DNA of 64,000 nt from Salinibacterium sp. ZJ70 (GTDB lineage: Bacteria; Actinomycetota; Actinomycetes; Actinomycetales; Microbacteriaceae). The DNA lies in contig NZ_CP061770.1 of assembly GCF_011751865.2 (NCBI RefSeq), positions 806,001 to 870,000 of the forward strand, in the 5' to 3' direction. The position numbers and the translations under genes are program-made. Numbering within the stretch: the stretch's first letter is position 1; each line of letters begins with the position of its first letter. Positions 23,201 through 29,947 of this stretch are shown here, one piece after another. A model generated the notes under the pieces. It was not told the DNA's origin, did no database searches, and saw nothing but the letters and a program-made list of their open reading frames with translations.

Positions 23201-23589
23201 ACGGCCGCTACGCCTTCACGGTCATGCCGGTCGACTTCGACGAGACGCACGACACCTACCTGCAGCCGCGCACCTATCGCACGACGGTCGACATGCCGTT
23301 CGGCTACCGGATGAGCGGCGGGGCGAGCGTCACCGCGACCCTGAACGGATCGCGCGTCGAGTCGATCGTCGCCGACCTGGTGCTGTTCGACGAGGACGGC
23401 AACGTCCTCCTCGACGAGCTGCTCGACCACCGCACGCTCGACTTCCCCTTCGTGCAGGACCGCCTCGCCTTCACCGGACTCGGCGGGCTCACAGCGGCGC
23501 TGGTCATCGCGTTGCTGCTCGGTGGTGGAGGGCTGTTTCTGATCATGGTTCGCCGTCGTCGCGACGGTCGAGAGGAGTTCGCGGAATGA
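8266..23589 (+). CDS. Giant LAFTG-anchored surface protein with SdrD-B-like repeats (5,107 residues)
   Basis: One uninterrupted 15.3-kb frame. I chose the TTG at 8266 because GAAAGGG lies 8 nt upstream and the product then begins MKTTPFLASLMAGILATTLA, a proper signal peptide ending near residue 35. An in-frame GTG at 8239 would add nine polar residues. The long middle (about residues 40-4100) is acidic and rich in Thr, Asp and Tyr, with recurring strand patterns resembling DUF11/fimbrial isopeptide-type Ig domains (for example VTHVKNTGSALKDLVVEQIL). Six SdrD-B/Cna-B-like modules start near residues 4116, 4319, 4466, 4620, 4766 and 4923 (GNYVWHDVN, GGVIWNDKD, GDRVWDDLN, GEIFIDD, GGMVWDDAD, GGSAWGEKL). 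The C-terminus is LAFTG (5067-5071), a hydrophobic helix and RRRRDGREEFAE. Probably a wall-anchored adhesin; ligand unknown. Confidence 0.88.
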   Translation: MKTTPFLASLMAGILATTLAFTDVLASSQSAAAASATTEPAAEALYHTPPIALNGTTYTGEPGVLSSKSAIMSSGSNTRINYRLVPSWTGDGRATGVRVSIHMPSLTYVDGEYKITDRSLPATPLGVQGTLKAGGDWIVVSDTTVQGGPIVLQYDGDILAGDNYGFDIELNTYNDGTSGPYGGVPEGTVFEINGFVSYTMFNRVPGSEWSTEFGVDDDSRVTIVSTDLQWEPSIVPFVADGSSPVVPIWDRYQYADYIYTLQNTSTNPSSKINGYAVTFDFDTTDNINGIIPFDVNRFIYGEDGEPVPNADPGFREGKFIGVPGEGGVLIYDITDWDGESELTEELPYTYSGSGMIVLERPADSITPDETNRERQYLVSLPMSRQGFPSLPTTFKVRAVTDITLAENAHWTKTSIAERTVQLPTYNFAFSHTTKQPDVVYGYETWNQISDIRTASNVPIFDASMTYGVDPNFEVDRIEYTFDPADADRFRDATVEYSYTTEAGDARTGILRGVLDDEDNPTSITFDASVLADLDWGHSFVFTDLAEKLVPGESVPLTIRVYGTPYKVGTMTSPAVANYLERFASNEDYSQPTTYTDVPRSLQKNVSFTVIYPDEAIPSTRVRIDGTYDRKTVAYDAQSRLDFLFGIGEGTVAENSTTTITLNSASATGITDATLTLAGKLFEDGENVRVRVVAVDGTETVLNVEGLDGSTDAQFPLADDAARIIIDTDTFRSNGASAYASVTGKVANGTVVQHTVGVSMRTYQPVPYDKNTTRSSTGIIDIALPKELAVSSQIVGIYGDRRTTSTTYIPYEAPFSADYQLSTGGVTSPEFTYTLDLLEPSKKVGEATPTRVALTDAFLAAFSDLEITVNAVDGSVHTFTEGEIDLTTLPAVSSIVISGTQLSLASLTTVARVDYDSTLDMGETQQLRSRFSGTQNLPYTTVKTSTHTNTVEVRETKTTVVIEGVNQVGTAATASPTYSQWVEREWYCGYWDCGSKIDYTLDQGYKSLGGFVGTIKRPTTTYENNNQTTSVDVTFPTEHFDLYYIKVNSRVSPYVTSVDIYRTVDGVETLWKTVEGPLDAMNSVEGTYTRIATARPSTPDDQLFTTPADINDPAHPYYKDPWDADVDPSQPVSRVQVNLAFTRESANAIPQLSGNSTRAIEFMGRFYETSTGDKPTGIRSLDTFGIDRPITRSYTASPIYSLVAHPYALTRTGAVTNTNNPRQVVTMGTEGHYLASIWNVNEADWYYYNGHGPDIYSPVWTEFDEWLEHYDPEAFHDRLLYEFTYPANPGVDPTYNLTPSTITIEDTSTLTYLTALRIDYTTYATAGDGSGTPSIDPGGTDSVTLAIGDEMRAEMIANGAFVVTYDNALAPGFHRTGPGTYSVSLGEGGYATTFEAKFEEVTGFGDRTAEIAGVTPDSLGANLNEVDVRVGGIVAGNRDLVGTTRLYRHSDADVDADRAPTLMHTTSAILQGYTPKLGATIDMSFDATSLYDYTADGITPTTTTMYTGLTNTSQADITDFTMTITPDSAFRSRVLSIPAEAFDGNWTVGKVVIQQAQGTREVPLGEFAYDAATDAYVLDLVSLFPELLTETTNDVDFSHDVTLIERKLQNIQITFSAARDAEGAPLTRMWGSLSQGENLPTRITSKPYVGLTGVWVDETAAGKGWDSKPSFRNEEFKAETSSRHYSSFNVAVTNVVTPQVFTESAVSGTGNGGSKPSFTRNSGNNAPVVQHRLAQLQLHGLHLTEALTAATESGGYFYDADTDRQIIDDNIAVGDTTKVLYELRNSATETSGSLPVYEPRGHFTAPTGLKISDLQVITGTPDPRIASVIAAAGRTLVAPTANTVTVSGANPEKLQTVVFDDLWLDAGESVFVLVEYTAVNDYSADLLATQNKQVAPYSYARPGFLHQMQDYVVSSGGVNGAGADSNVAADYDADGTAEHLARVHPTYDYADPNRLRIGSEFDVESLSGTPMTLTISQIENEILHDNTEAVLYLTLDTRARGFELTELPQPAGPAGLADPTVEIEVDGSWVTYDPDVHELADVNRLRIDYGIVPARDGQTVLTMPAFTVHGIGHWQPYVSASAKTYDIISEARLVLTHHEGSTDGNPAVASYAQAPRATSVIHKAIPVIELDLKSFDDEAEALTPNTPSSALGKTSYRPGDAVSMKITARNANTAPTENTGYGKAPLLDPVIYDRIPEYIGTDLDRHMSGTTFDVEAAVAEGDLVIRHYDAAGALRTDVALPTATVDHVDALDVGGAQQFSNDRHNDSWGLLSSASPANTATNPADTITFRSITYTFPDDLGRGERLEIIYSGTIRDEDLPVATYPDGRSVYAPLSGWYTNDTPLAKNAHNYDMDMAALLHDAGITGSRGHEMTAAEFLSTSSSWVPGGTGERAQPVETYSRSYIDTYYDASADSARSHQVYLQERTDSLLFESKTGANQDDNWRFVTSARVDGSAKADRERVLWAQDSMQLSRAWLYAASEMAPDRERTETYGVSGANFYEHDGSLNHIDIPRRGYSPYAYDNYTYAVQLDELFTVSLHAANLGDHPIESGVEYLEVLPLGISPYAADGSLLGVTAYDGAGNEIALPEGSVKVVQKPGDPITWAAPAQSQEAGTDATATFTDEAPYVLRIQVPAALTGMFDAPAATTTSKYQRVDVRVRVAEESSHLVNGKAYWYDQLTVTSIDTEPYMELYASVVDGAGYGAFTRGFNSYNEKRHVNDAAPLGIDHDSLYWDFYNGDTWLSFEPYGMYIRGLNAQGTRAELNGKPAVMTGDQIAMRVPTLRVWNEITKDEASYTTAYDRSIQDYTVDLYEQFTVNATVENQQIESQDDYIRGRSGYNWYSGDYLNDEVWTRQPQVIGGARGSWFDPTITVALPYGIVPVIDGDIARYSEDLSGQQDVVFTAQITDVTYRSTTPAATASGVALTGGDVSQHLEVSVERVDSEHGLRYVLHFIAKDDAVSQQVMHEIRYNQSLTVSPRVMVVDSPSFGEDTSEKYYQPIVALAHTERPVSYPVVSGSHTTGSVPSGRDDYRDGSIGNGTTPFMNDKNRRDSMSSWSSNFGQIRVTERLITPTQKFTPATEVPLHTNGQWNVAASELLPDEVTAPSVNTGASGSTQLVLRQPNIVNQTKAGATAEATPKDRQLNPAQEPLHLDPAGKFWLSTEVRNRPVSKSNPYEEIQTAGDVHNSRFLVSAYVTSFAHKTGDVRLLIDGKLLDRAAFEDLGYTVEAVTEDEREGAGERQLIQWMVTTPDGGDGTEGKLASGDRFELRFELQLVDGFEGDATTGGTTWEHPSLIIDTYVSAVPDDLTLITGDQREDDFIVQPINVFGYEQLVVETDATPDYDADGEKTSRFAADPTEIEIIKPSAEVRVNTARPRLKYNSADPDVILTGDPYFKSSDDIEYLVTHVKNTGSALKDLVVEQILPTNRSNDPSVPLSQDALTTTLLYVTSGTWEFPQETLDRLTAAGKTIDEVFEVEVQVSKAISEDGYETDNWTSLGINSATENVRYDISGDRLGYTKVRVIVRSLDDNFLVPTGLRLAIDADPDTAGSQDVTQTDPKNDSIEEYPEGVTDNAISVGMRAASVGDRTVFIYDTAQVWANYVADARAKLAQSVSRSYLTMSRPVVNVKHEALYYRSDRTYPEERLYGWSDNTAIKPPAFLKFRGEAINADDTMWDTDPKSDESRTYAEDTLIDPVLTFELPSVMAMNKPFTYVPNDEVDETHPLDGHHRSPHPLVDEDAYQWTWKLVRADPTNEDSYLTHVDMYSGPWPGMDRNVITVWFDGMIYPGDKVVVDFIGLVDEYTPGVSSSDVTSRAYLTNNTGLLQPLNSVWNKDNRLGYVTDQNDLDRNNITSDRLVFNERQLFQYEVYDNFGKRKTAYSDLNLAGTVAPGLTPVREGGEYTFTISLDNTNEMEEKPYPYPIMYDVLPHVGDTSIFDAGASRESKASGLLDLSSFELRREGASPMVYPANKYTLYVGPFRKDGTKVVRSTLPEATEASTTAFYDSLATPSVASAVRSEHFVTLADFRTAVASDPTLLADARAILVMLNDAAEILPGKSKLTLTYDMTSPLNAPVYLEGSNQTATSADYAQWNSFVGTQRADSFKPQESNTAGVYVTEQAGTVSIGNYVWHDVNYNAAQDEGETWVDQNGRTLLKPSKDLNDDGTVDDPGINGVTVTLLTERGNYADARGRAITQHNGGWVVIDDILGDIVYDDLGQTTASDGPMTTTTRSDIHGNAGYYVFSNLAPATYRVMFEFPAAYDRYGVTTSEMFDKTAVEEFPKGSAADVPAPNATGSLVAVSKPADVTVSTPDELRMAFDLGVAEKIRTGGVIWNDKDRNGTRIAAEAKLAGYNVALIHPDGSPVLDHDGEPLTDVSDTDGAYEFTFLPRENEYLIQVTNAEGRYNVKIPVTPLLRSADPFEFSDDNDGVLVELEDGTLVVRSNPMDFGLEGLFASRFADRMNVDVGFYERDNFAVIGDRVWDDLNRNGIQDLGEPGVGGQTVHLYKYVQDEDGLWVRDETFDETATSDSHGFYSFRRVEAFDLAVADELIEYRYAVAVLPGELVAGYTLAPALQGTRTDLDSDFQLDGTMQTASDGTGLISLIADASGDEPVMRDVVTIDLGLIAHATASIAGEIFIDDQSDGTKLDDDLADPRFTATLEVRRDGGSWKAVGSMASTNVYSFEDLPTYDDASGTLLEYRVVVSEIPLWLGLTSHNAGADGIDSDFVEDARGATITAVSDVYVLAEHVDGHLIPVDTRTSISHPTVDLGLLEPASIIGGMVWDDADHDGLRAEDEKPIVGREVTLWELVDGEWVQALDLDGRGVVVSGEDGVYSFRVAPMHFDDTAANFLQPREYRVSAQRDGWQMWSPVNVGDDPLIDSDMTAPAEEFGTIHTGISGQFSIIEIEEGLAIPATQRDDTHMDMGLRSQKHTVIVGGSAWGEKLEDGLRQDGETPLAGLTVTLWELVDDEWVIVEDVTGTSTRTTDANGRYAFTVMPVDFDETHDTYLQPRTYRTTVDMPFGYRMSGGASVTATLNGSRVESIVADLVLFDEDGNVLLDELLDHRTLDFPFVQDRLAFTGLGGLTAALVIALLLGGGGLFLIMVRRRRDGREEFAE

Positions 23590-24026
23590 TGTCCCACGAC
23601 ACCCCCCGGTCGGGCCGCCGTTCGGCGGCCCCCCGGACGCGTCGGCCGCGGTGGATCGCTATCGCGATCGCCGCTGCCGCCGCCGTGGTGGCCGCGCTGG
23701 TGGCGGTCCTGATCTGGTCGCCGTGGTCGGTGCGCACGGTCGAGATCGGCGGCCTCGAGTACCGCACGAACATCGAGCTCCGCGAGGGGGATTCCGGCGT
23801 CTACGCGTTCATGCCCGTCAACACCGACACGACCGAGGTCGTGCTCGAGACGGGCGACCAGCAGAAGGACAGCGTGATCCGCAGCTTCCTGGAGCGTCTC
23901 GACACGTTCGTACCGGGTGAGCATGTGCTCGAGATGGACGAGGCACCCACGATCCGCGTGATCATCGATGGCATCGAGGGCGAGAGCGGAAGCGTTCTGG
24001 AGCAGCTCGACAGCTCCCGCGAGTAG
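23586..24026 (+). CDS. Small single-pass membrane protein coupled to the giant surface protein
   Basis: Encodes 146 residues. Its ATG overlaps the TGA of the giant gene (ATGA), so translation is probably coupled. A second ATG follows directly. The N-terminal 22 residues are Arg-rich, and residues about 23-46 form an Ala/Val membrane helix ending in WSPWSV. The remaining 100 residues would lie outside the cell and are acidic (LREGDSGVYAFMPVNTDTTE, then a helix VIRSFLERLDTFVP). I recognise no family. The coupling suggests a role with the giant protein, for example in its export, folding or anchoring, but this is inference. It is not a sortase: there is no TLXTC motif. Confidence 0.7.
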   Translation: MMSHDTPRSGRRSAAPRTRRPRWIAIAIAAAAAVVAALVAVLIWSPWSVRTVEIGGLEYRTNIELREGDSGVYAFMPVNTDTTEVVLETGDQQKDSVIRSFLERLDTFVPGEHVLEMDEAPTIRVIIDGIEGESGSVLEQLDSSRE

Positions 24027-24060
24027 CCTCCCGGCTTCGGCGATCACGGAGAATGGGCCC

Positions 24061-24663
24061 ATGCCCTTCACCCTCGCTGAGCCGCACCACAGCGAGCTGC
24101 TGATCCGGAAGAGCCGGTTCATCGGATGCGTGGAGCCTGTCGCGGGGCGCGAGCAGGCGCTCGAGCGGGTCGCGGAGCTGCGCGAGCAGCACCCCGACGC
24201 GCGCCACGTGTGCTGGGCGCTCATGGCGGGCGGGCATTCCGCGGCGAACGACGACGGCGAACCGGGAGGCACCGCCGGGCGTCCCATGCTCGATGTGCTG
24301 CGGCATCAGGAGCTCGAGGGCGTTCTGGCGACCGTCGTGCGGTACTTCGGCGGGATCAAGCTCGGTGCGGGCGGTCTCGTGCGCGCCTACACGGATGCGG
24401 TCGCTCAGGCGCTCGTCGACGCCCAACGGGTGGAGCTCGTGCGCCTGCGCACCCTGCTCGTGGTGGTGCCGTACGCCGTCGAAGGTGCCGTGCGGCGCGA
24501 GTTCGACGCTCACGGGGCGACTCTCGGCGAGGTCGTGCACGGTGCGGATGTCGAGCTCGTCGTGCAGGTGCCGGACGATGTGGTCGACGCCCTCACCGCG
24601 CGTGTGAACGACATCGCGCAGGGTGCTGCGGTGATCGAGCAGATCGCCGACCCCGACGAGTGA
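24061..24663 (+). CDS. YigZ/IMPACT family protein
   Basis: Encodes 200 residues, the family's normal length. The N-terminal UPF0029 domain is unmistakable: IRKSRFIGCVEPV, HVCWALMAGGHSAANDDGEP with the signature DDGEPGGTAGRPML, and VVRYFGGIKLGAGGLVRAY. The C-terminal ferredoxin-like half (residues about 125-200) is complete. Family members are linked to nucleic acid binding or translation, but the bacterial function is unknown. The start at ATG 24061 has GGAG about 9 nt upstream and a GAGAAT box 6 nt upstream. It is 34 nt downstream of the small membrane-protein gene and could be read through from it. Confidence 0.92.
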   Translation: MPFTLAEPHHSELLIRKSRFIGCVEPVAGREQALERVAELREQHPDARHVCWALMAGGHSAANDDGEPGGTAGRPMLDVLRHQELEGVLATVVRYFGGIKLGAGGLVRAYTDAVAQALVDAQRVELVRLRTLLVVVPYAVEGAVRREFDAHGATLGEVVHGADVELVVQVPDDVVDALTARVNDIAQGAAVIEQIADPDE

Positions 24664-24774
24664 GCGGCCGGCGGCCCGCCGCATCCTCGATCACCGCGAA
24701 CGGGATGAGCGGCCCGCTCGCAGGGTCGGACAGCACCTCGCGCGGTGTCGGCGGAATGCGGGAGACTCGTGCGC

Positions 24775-25179
24775 ATGGCACTCGTCGATCACCTGGGAAT
24801 CACCGTCTCCGACCTCGAAGATGGGCGCGCGCGGTTCGATCCGCTCTTCAGCGCGCTCGGCTTCACCCGCTCCGACGCGGGGGAGTCGTCGGCGTGGTAC
24901 CGGGAGGGCGAGCCGGAGCTCATCCTCTACGGCGCACGCGACACGAGCACCGCGCCGCACGTGCACGGCCGCGTCGGCTGGCAGCACCTCGCGTTCGCGG
25001 TCGGATCCCGGGATGAGGTCGAGCGGATGCACGCGCTGGCTCTCGAGGCGGGCTGGCACGCGGTGCGCGACCCGAAGGAGTATCCGCGGTTCTCGGGTGA
25101 CTATTACGCATCGTTCGTGGAGGACGCCGACGGCATCCGCCTGGAGTTCATGACCAACTCCGAAGGAAGCGGCGCGTGA
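24775..25179 (+). CDS. VOC (glyoxalase/bleomycin-resistance fold) family protein
   Basis: Encodes 134 residues forming one VOC domain of two beta-alpha-beta-beta-beta units: VDHLGITVSDLEDG and a C-terminal half with HLAFAV, FVEDADGIRLEFM. The histidine in VDHLGI and the glutamate in RLEFM are in the usual metal-ligand positions. Substrate unknown. Its stop overlaps the GTG of the next gene (GTGA), so the two are probably co-translated. A near-identical copy of its 3' end (30 of 32 nt) lies at 26023-26054, downstream of that neighbour. The start ATG follows GCGGGAGA by about 9 nt. Confidence 0.88.
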   Translation: MALVDHLGITVSDLEDGRARFDPLFSALGFTRSDAGESSAWYREGEPELILYGARDTSTAPHVHGRVGWQHLAFAVGSRDEVERMHALALEAGWHAVRDPKEYPRFSGDYYASFVEDADGIRLEFMTNSEGSGA

Positions 25180-25988
25180 CGCCACGCGCGGTGATCGCCG
25201 AGCGACGCGGCTCAGGGATGCCGGTCGTGCTCGTGCACGGCAACGGCGTCGACCACCGCGTGCTGCTCGACGTCGACGACGCCCTCGCGCTGCCGGGACT
25301 CGAGCGCATCCACCTCGACCTGCCCGGGTTCGGCGACGCCGCGCCCCTCCCGGCGCCCGGCGGGCTGCCTGAGCTGGCCGACGACCTCGCCGAGGCTGTG
25401 GCCGAGCTCACGGGCGCGGGGAGGTTTGCGATCGTCGGGCAGTCGCTGGGAGGGCTCCTCGCACGCGATGTCGCTGCCCGACTGCGCGAGCGATGCGCCG
25501 GGATCGCGCTGCTCGCGCCGGTCGTCGATTCGGATCGGAGTCATCGCACCGTGCCCGCGCACGAGGTGCTCGACGAGGACGCCGAGCTCGTCGCGGAGCT
25601 CGACGCGTCCGACGCCGACGAGTATCTCCCCCTCGCCGTGCTCCGCACACGCGACAACTGGGAGCGGTTCCGTGCGGCGATCCTGCCGGGAATCCGGGCG
25701 GCCGACCCTGGTGCGATGGCGGCCCTCGGCGACCGATACACGCTGCCGGAGCTGCCCGATGACAGGCTCGCAGGGTTCGACAGCCCGGTGCTCATCGTCG
25801 CCGGACGTCAGGACGCCATCGTCGGCTATGAGGATCAATGGCGGCTCGCCCAGCGGCTTCCCCATGCGACATATGCGGTGCTCGATCGCGCAGGCCACAA
25901 CATCGTCGTCGACCAGCCGGTCGTCGTGCGCGACCTCCTCGCAGGGTGGGCCCGCGACGTGCTCGCGTCGGAGGCGCGGCGCACCTGA
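25176..25988 (+). CDS. Alpha/beta-fold hydrolase
   Basis: Encodes 270 residues beginning with a GTG that overlaps the VOC stop by 4 nt. The fold is clear: VVLVHGNGVDHR (oxyanion-hole HGNG), HLDLPGFGD, the nucleophile elbow GQSLGG with Ser90, and VAGRQDAIVG carrying the acid residue, with a C-terminal RAGHNIVVDQP histidine. The triad is therefore complete. It is likely a cytoplasmic esterase or lyase-type hydrolase; the substrate cannot be predicted. A fragment of a second VOC gene follows it directly, which suggests the hydrolase gene was placed between a VOC gene and a duplicated tail. Confidence 0.88.
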   Translation: MTPRAVIAERRGSGMPVVLVHGNGVDHRVLLDVDDALALPGLERIHLDLPGFGDAAPLPAPGGLPELADDLAEAVAELTGAGRFAIVGQSLGGLLARDVAARLRERCAGIALLAPVVDSDRSHRTVPAHEVLDEDAELVAELDASDADEYLPLAVLRTRDNWERFRAAILPGIRAADPGAMAALGDRYTLPELPDDRLAGFDSPVLIVAGRQDAIVGYEDQWRLAQRLPHATYAVLDRAGHNIVVDQPVVVRDLLAGWARDVLASEARRT

Positions 25989-26010
25989 GCCGACGGGAGA
26001 CGCGCGCGGC

Positions 26011-26064
26011 ACGTCGCTCGGGGAGGACACCGACGGCATCCACCTGGAGTTCATCGCCAGCTGA
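26011..26064 (+). pseudogene. Remnant of a VOC-family gene 3' end
   Basis: In frame to a TGA at 26062-26064 this stretch encodes a short C-terminus reading EDTDGIHLEFIAS. The segment 26023-26054 matches 25120-25151 of the intact VOC gene at 30 of 32 positions. No VOC domain precedes it, since the hydrolase gene ends at 25988. It is best explained as a duplicated tail left by recombination. Confidence 0.5.
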
Positions 26065-26076
26065 GAGAATCGGGGG

Positions 26077-27738
<1,662 letters not shown>

Positions 27739-27747
27739 GGCGTCGGC

Positions 27748-28092
27748 TCAGCGACCCTGACGCTTCTTGTAGGGCTTCGGCTGCCCCTTGACGCTCGGGG
27801 CGCGCCCGACACCCTTCGAGGCCTTCGCCTTGCCGCCCGCGGGGGTCGATGTGCTCTCGGGCTCGGGGCCCGCGGCGGCGATCATCGCCCGCGCCTCGGC
27901 GAGGAGCGCCCGCCCGGCGGGGGTGAGCTGCGAGTTCTGGCCGCGCGTGATGAGCTGCTGCCCGGCCTCCGCTTCCAGCTTCTCGATCGCGGTGTAGAGC
28001 GAAGCGAGCGGGATCCCGAGCGCCTCGGCGGCGCGCGGGAAGTGCAGCTCGTCGGCGACGGCGACGAACCGGCGCAGGTGCGCGATCTTCAC
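27748..28092 (-). CDS. LysR-type HTH-only protein with a basic tail
   Basis: Encodes 114 residues from a GTG at 28092 (AGAGGG upstream). Residues 1-60 match the LysR winged-helix DNA-binding domain: MKIAHLRRFVAVADELHFPR, then AAEALGIPLASLYTAIEKLE and QQLITRGQNSQLTPAGRALL. There is no effector-binding domain. Instead there is a short Lys/Gly/Pro-rich tail (GGKAKASKGVGRAPSVKG, ending KPYKKRQGR). Such short LysR-like proteins might bind DNA without a ligand. It could be a truncated regulator, but the clean start, stop and basic tail argue that it is a real gene. Target unknown; convergent with the ABC-F gene, 9 nt apart. Confidence 0.75.
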   Translation of the reverse strand: MKIAHLRRFVAVADELHFPRAAEALGIPLASLYTAIEKLEAEAGQQLITRGQNSQLTPAGRALLAEARAMIAAAGPEPESTSTPAGGKAKASKGVGRAPSVKGQPKPYKKRQGR

Positions 28093-28300
28093 GGGGCCCT
28101 CTCTGCGGCCGCGGGTGCGGCACCACTCCAGGCTACGCGGAGGATCGCACGCAGCTCGACCCGTGCGCTGTGTTCGCATTCCGGAAGGGGCTGCGGGGCG
28201 ACCTCGCGCGACTCGCCGGCATCCTCCCCTCGCCCACTGAGCCCACAGCTTCCGGCGTACCCTGGCGCTGACGCGCCCGCTCGTGTCGAAGGAGACTCGA

Positions 28301-29500
28301 ATGACCCAGCCCTCACCGGATCCGCTCGCACCGGCCCAGCTCGGGCCCGTCACGCTGCGCAACCGCGTCATCAAGGCCGCAACCTGGGAGGGTGTGGCGC
28401 CCGGCGGCCTCGTGTCGGATGAGCTCATCGAGTTCCACCTCGCCCCGTCACGCGGCGGCGTCGGCATGACGACGGTCGCCTATCTCGCGGTCGCGCCCGA
28501 GGGGCGAACCGAGCGCAACCAGATCTACTGGCGCGACGAGGCGCTGCCGGGGCTCGCACGCCTCACGGAAGCCGTGCACGCCACGGGCGCGAAGGCCTCC
28601 GCGCAGATCGGGCACGCGGGGCCCGTCTCAGATGCGAGCTCCACCGGCCTGTTCTCGCTCGCGCCGTCGCGCCGCTTCAACCCCCTGGGGATGCGGTTCG
28701 ACCGCGCGGCCACGCACGATGACATCCGCCGCATCACCCGGCAGCACGCGGATGCGGCGAAGATGGCGCGCGACGTGGGTTTCGACTGCATCGAGATCCA
28801 CCTGGGGCACAACTACTTCGCGAGCTCGTTCCTCTCGCCCGGCATCAACAAGCGCCGCGACGAGTTCGGCGGCTCGCTCGCGAATCGGGCGAAGGTCGCC
28901 CGCGGCGTCGCCGAAGCCGTGCGCGAGGCTGTCGACGGCGAGCTCGCGGTGATCGCGAAGCTCAACATGGAAGACGGCGTGCGCCACGGCATCCAGGTCG
29001 ACGAATCCATCCAGACGGCGAAGTGGCTCGAAGAGGACGGCCACCTCGACGCCCTCGAGCTCACGGCCGGATCGAGCCTCGTGAACCCCATGTACCTGTT
29101 CAGGGGCGGCTCACCGGTGCGCGAGTTCGCACGCGCCCAGCACAACCCGCTGCTGCGTCTCGGCATCGGCGTGTTCGGCGCCGCCTTCCTGCACACGTAC
29201 CCGTACATCCCGCTCTACCTCCTCGAGACGGCGAAGCGCTTCCGCGCCGAGCTCTCGATGCCGATCATCCTGCTCGGCGGGGTCACCGACCGCGACGGCA
29301 TGGACACTGCGATGGCGGAGGGCTTCGAGTTCGTCGCGATGGCGCGGGCACTGCTGCGTGAACCTGACCTCATCGACCGCATCCGCGCAGATGCGTCGAC
29401 ACGGTCGCTGTGCGACCACTGCAACCGCTGCATGCCCACGATCTACACGGGCACCCGCTGCACCGAGATCCCCCTGGGGATCCCGTCGGTCCCGGCCTGA
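28301..29500 (+). CDS. NADH:flavin oxidoreductase, old yellow enzyme family
   Basis: Encodes 399 residues forming a TIM barrel. Visible features are LGPVTLRNRVIKAATWEG at the start of the barrel, AQIGHAGPVS with the substrate/FMN-site histidine, CIEIHLGHNYFASSFLSPGINKR (a conserved GHNYLxxxFLSPxxNxR-type motif), DEFGGSLANRAKVA and a C-terminal ARALLREPDLIDRI phosphate-binding stretch. A C-terminal cluster CDHCNRCMPTIYTGTRC carries four cysteines and looks like a 4Fe-4S site of the 2,4-dienoyl-CoA reductase type, here without the extra domains of those enzymes. Substrate unknown. GAAGGAG lies 8 nt before the ATG. The next gene, a MarR regulator, converges with it. Confidence 0.9.
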   Translation: MTQPSPDPLAPAQLGPVTLRNRVIKAATWEGVAPGGLVSDELIEFHLAPSRGGVGMTTVAYLAVAPEGRTERNQIYWRDEALPGLARLTEAVHATGAKASAQIGHAGPVSDASSTGLFSLAPSRRFNPLGMRFDRAATHDDIRRITRQHADAAKMARDVGFDCIEIHLGHNYFASSFLSPGINKRRDEFGGSLANRAKVARGVAEAVREAVDGELAVIAKLNMEDGVRHGIQVDESIQTAKWLEEDGHLDALELTAGSSLVNPMYLFRGGSPVREFARAQHNPLLRLGIGVFGAAFLHTYPYIPLYLLETAKRFRAELSMPIILLGGVTDRDGMDTAMAEGFEFVAMARALLREPDLIDRIRADASTRSLCDHCNRCMPTIYTGTRCTEIPLGIPSVPA

Positions 29501-29508
29501 GCTGAGCC

Positions 29509-29943
29509 TCAGTCCTCGTCGCGCTCGAGCGCGCGCACGTGGTCGAGCCAGCGCGCGACGACGTCGAGCTCGTCGGATGTGAAGCCGCGCCCGAGGCGCG
29601 GGTTCAGCTCATCCATGACGGTGAGGGCGTGTGCACGAGCTGCTTCGCCTGTCTCGGTGAGGGTCACGCGGATGGCGCGCGCGTCGTCCGGGTCAGGCTC
29701 GCGACGGAGGAGGCCGGCCGCTTCCATGCGGGTGAGCAGACCCGTGGTGCCCGCGGGGGAGGCGCCGATGACGCTCGCGATCTCCTTGGCGGATGCGCTG
29801 CCGGTGCGGGCGACGGCGAACAGCACTCCCGCCCCGGCGGCTCCCACCCCGAATCCGCCCGAGCGCGCGTCGATCATGCGTCGCAGGGCGCGTTCGGCGG
29901 CGATCACGCTGAACATGAGGCGCGGATTCCGTGAGCGTGTCAT
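29509..29943 (-). CDS. MarR-family transcriptional regulator
   Basis: Encodes 144 residues of the MarR winged-helix type: a dimerisation helix N-terminus, the recognition-helix region SAKEIASVIGASPAGTTGLL followed by the wing LLRREPDPDDARAIRVTLTE, and a C-terminal helix. It lies 4 nt downstream of the truncated hydrolase gene on the same strand and is probably co-transcribed with it. MarR proteins usually repress a neighbouring operon and are released by small phenolic or hydrophobic ligands; the target is not known. Confidence 0.85.
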   Translation of the reverse strand: MTRSRNPRLMFSVIAAERALRRMIDARSGGFGVGAAGAGVLFAVARTGSASAKEIASVIGASPAGTTGLLTRMEAAGLLRREPDPDDARAIRVTLTETGEAARAHALTVMDELNPRLGRGFTSDELDVVARWLDHVRALERDED

Positions 29944-29947
29944 CTGC

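Noticed and set aside
18442-23430. 1,662-codon minus-strand frame inside the giant gene
   Set aside because: Also a GC3-bias shadow with repetitive, domain-less translation.
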